A stretch of DNA of 14,177 bases from Chitinophagaceae bacterium (GTDB lineage Bacteria; Bacteroidota; Bacteroidia; Chitinophagales; Chitinophagaceae), in NCBI GenBank assembly GCA_017989935.1, contig JAGNOY010000023.1:1-14177 (forward strand). Reading direction: 5' to 3'. Under the pieces are notes generated by a model. It ran no database searches. It had not been told where the DNA came from and saw only the letters and a list, made by a program, of their open reading frames with translations. Within the stretch, counting starts at the first letter, position 1; every line of letters starts with the position of its first letter. Both the position numbers and the translations under genes were made by a program. Positions 12,457 to 14,177 of the stretch are shown piece by piece.

Positions 12457-14177
12457 TTAAGGTTTGATAAATTTCACCACACCTCGAGCTTCATTGTTTC
12501 TTAATTCAACCATATATAAACCACTACTTAAAGTAGGCAATTGCAATTGAATTTTATTTTTTCCTTCGTTTGTTTTGATACTATTTGTGTAAACTTGATT
12601 ACCTAACATATCCAATATGGTTAATTGATATTGAGCTGATTTTTGACTCTCTAGCATCAAATTCAATTGATTATCTACTGCGTATCCTAACACATAAAAC
12701 TCAGATTGGTTTAAAGTAAAAGTTGGCACACCTAAAGGTCCGTCTGTAATGCTGATATCATCTAAAGTCCATTCTTCGGCATTAGGCGTTGGCGTAGCTG
12801 TTGACACATATTTAAATCCAATATTAATTGGGGTTGATTTATAGGCTGTCAAATTTGTATTTTTAAATAAAGTCCAAACTGTATCTAATGAAGTTAAGTT
12901 AATGCCCAATGGAGTCCATGTGGCTGTAGTTGGATCTCCTGCATAATTGTTAGAAACAAATACTTCTTTGGTTACTGTGCCTACAAATCTGCGTTTGGCC
13001 CAGAAATGGAAATTAGGGGCAGTCATCGCCGATAAATCGATAGGAGCCGAAACTAACCAATCTTCATTATCAAATGCTTCTGTTGCTGAACCTCCATTCA
13101 TGTATACAGCATCCGTATCGTTACGACCGAAATTTGAACATCTCCAACTATTTGTACCAACAACAGAAGTTTGCATAAATACACCTAACAAAGGCGCATT
13201 ACAACCTGTAAACGTTTCATTTAAAGAAGTGATTGGTGGTGGCGGCGGCGTATTTGTAGAAAAATTCCAAGTGGTATTGTTGTAAATGCCTAATGAAGAA
13301 TATCCATTCGCCTTGAAACATGTTGAATCGAATTGAACAGCATAATCTTTACTCAACACTAAATTCACACCAGGAATAGTAGCAACCATGCCACTCACTG
13401 AAGCTGCACTTGCTGCAATAACTTGATTTGTTGCATCAGTCAAATTATACACTGTAACATTTCCTGTACCAATTGTTAAGTTCTTATCAAAGGTGACTGT
13501 TAAATTTGTTGTGCCTGCAGCTAATCCCGTTGTATTGTCAGCAGGGTTCAATGAAACTATTTGCGGTGTATTGTTTACGGCAGTACCTGTCCATGTTAAG
13601 CTAAAGTCATCGATAGCTACTTGTGGTCTACTACCTGTACCCATAGTTGTATCTGTTGGTGTGATTCTAATCCAAACTGGTTGAGTTTGATTATCTAAAG
13701 CTGTACCGAAATTTACAGTAAAGGTTCCATTTTGGAAAGTACTATCTGCTTTAATCGTGGCAGGTGAAGTAGCTATAGTTGTAAAAGACGTTGGATTAGC
13801 TCCAAGGCCATATTGCACTGTCCAAAAATTAGAGCGACCTCCTGTTAAGGACAAAGACATAAATTTAAAACTTAAATTAAATGAATTTAAGCCTGCTGTG
13901 TTTGCAATTTGAAAGGCAAAGTCAATCAAACTATCTTTATCGTCCCAACCTGCTGAACTTACTTGTCTGGCACCTAAGGCACGGTCTGTGCTTGCATTTT
14001 GATCTGTAGAGGTTGAAGCCGAAGTAAGTCCGTCCGAAGAGGCTAAATTCTTGAACCCTCTTGAAACATTTGACCAACTAGCTTGAGCTGTTGAAAAACG
14101 AAACTGAGCATCGTTTCCTAATCCGGCATTTTTATTCACCATGGAATCTACTCTCCAACCTAGTGGCAAGCCGTTAG
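12457..14177 (-). CDS. T9SS-secreted multidomain protein, C-terminal part
   Basis: The frame is open to the window edge, so only the last 573 or so codons are seen. Numbering from the codon at 14169, residues 1-195 form a beta-rich domain (FWTVQYGLG, VAIDDFSLTW) like the N-terminal jelly-roll of many Bacteroidota surface proteins. Residues 203-305 are a bacterial Ig-like domain (IVSLNPADNTTGLA...LTVTFDKNL, then WNFST). A PPPPP linker leads to a second jelly-roll domain (318-476) of the choice-of-anchor J kind, with EDWLVSAPIDLS and EWTLDDISI. The last 65 residues are a type A T9SS sorting domain: YQLTILDMLGNQVY, LPTLSSGLYMVELR, VVKFIKP. The protein is probably exported by T9SS and fixed to or released from the cell surface. 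Any enzymatic domain would lie upstream of the window. Confidence 0.88.
   Translation of the reverse strand, partial: NGLPLGWRVDSMVNKNAGLGNDAQFRFSTAQASWSNVSRGFKNLASSDGLTSASTSTDQNASTDRALGARQVSSAGWDDKDSLIDFAFQIANTAGLNSFNLSFKFMSLSLTGGRSNFWTVQYGLGANPTSFTTIATSPATIKADSTFQNGTFTVNFGTALDNQTQPVWIRITPTDTTMGTGSRPQVAIDDFSLTWTGTAVNNTPQIVSLNPADNTTGLAAGTTNLTVTFDKNLTIGTGNVTVYNLTDATNQVIAASAASVSGMVATIPGVNLVLSKDYAVQFDSTCFKANGYSSLGIYNNTTWNFSTNTPPPPPITSLNETFTGCNAPLLGVFMQTSVVGTNSWRCSNFGRNDTDAVYMNGGSATEAFDNEDWLVSAPIDLSAMTAPNFHFWAKRRFVGTVTKEVFVSNNYAGDPTTATWTPLGINLTSLDTVWTLFKNTNLTAYKSTPINIGFKYVSTATPTPNAEEWTLDDISITDGPLGVPTFTLNQSEFYVLGYAVDNQLNLMLESQKSAQYQLTILDMLGNQVYTNSIKTNEGKNKIQLQLPTLSSGLYMVELRNNEARGVVKFIKP

Noticed and set aside
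12947..13684. Plus-strand frames inside the large secreted protein gene
   Set aside because: They are antisense shadows; the minus-strand frame has clear Ig-like and jelly-roll domains over the same bases.

Overview
The window looks like a chromosomal segment of a low-GC member of the Bacteroidota, probably near the Chitinophagales/Sphingobacteriales. The signs are type IX secretion (T9SS) C-terminal sorting domains, lipoproteins with short lipoboxes, -7 promoter boxes of the form TAnnTTTG, weak or absent Shine-Dalgarno sequences, and a tRNA without an encoded CCA end. Most genes are housekeeping or cell-envelope genes. I see no prophage, insertion sequence, CRISPR array or defence island.

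Layout. (1) 1-1020 (+): the 3' end of clpC, cut by the window edge. (2) 1025-1724: two small genes in opposite directions that both resemble the T9SS sorting-domain fold. One is a 59-residue protein on the minus strand with no signal peptide; the other is a secreted 112-residue protein on the plus strand. (3) 1775-3043 (+): NADP-type isocitrate dehydrogenase. (4) 3044-3578: non-coding DNA with hairpins and one copy of a dispersed repeat. (5) 7148 down to 3579 (-): a tight co-directional run of rpsU, a Xer-type recombinase, an MBL-fold hydrolase, an alanine dehydrogenase-like protein and a TerB-like protein, with a good promoter before rpsU. (6) 7259-8389 (+): a lipoprotein and riboflavin synthase, ending 2 bp from a convergent esterase lipoprotein. 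(7) 10261 down to 8392 (-): a TPR protein and the esterase. (8) 10262-11135: a second, inverted copy of the dispersed repeat, a hairpin, a decayed four-helix-bundle protein gene, and two interleaved inverted repeats directly after tRNA-Leu(GAG). (9) 12388 down to 11136 (-): a membrane sensor histidine kinase followed by the tRNA. (10) 14177 down to 12457 (-): the C-terminal part of a large T9SS-secreted protein with a clear terminator.

Points that plain gene calling would miss are the 59-residue sorting-domain-like gene, the four-helix-bundle pseudogene (one frameshift region and one in-frame TGA), the inverted pair of dispersed repeats, the interleaved hairpins after the tRNA, and TAnnTTTG boxes lying 2 to 18 nt before start codons. 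No function is claimed where none can be read. Comparisons with reference proteins come from memory, not from a search.
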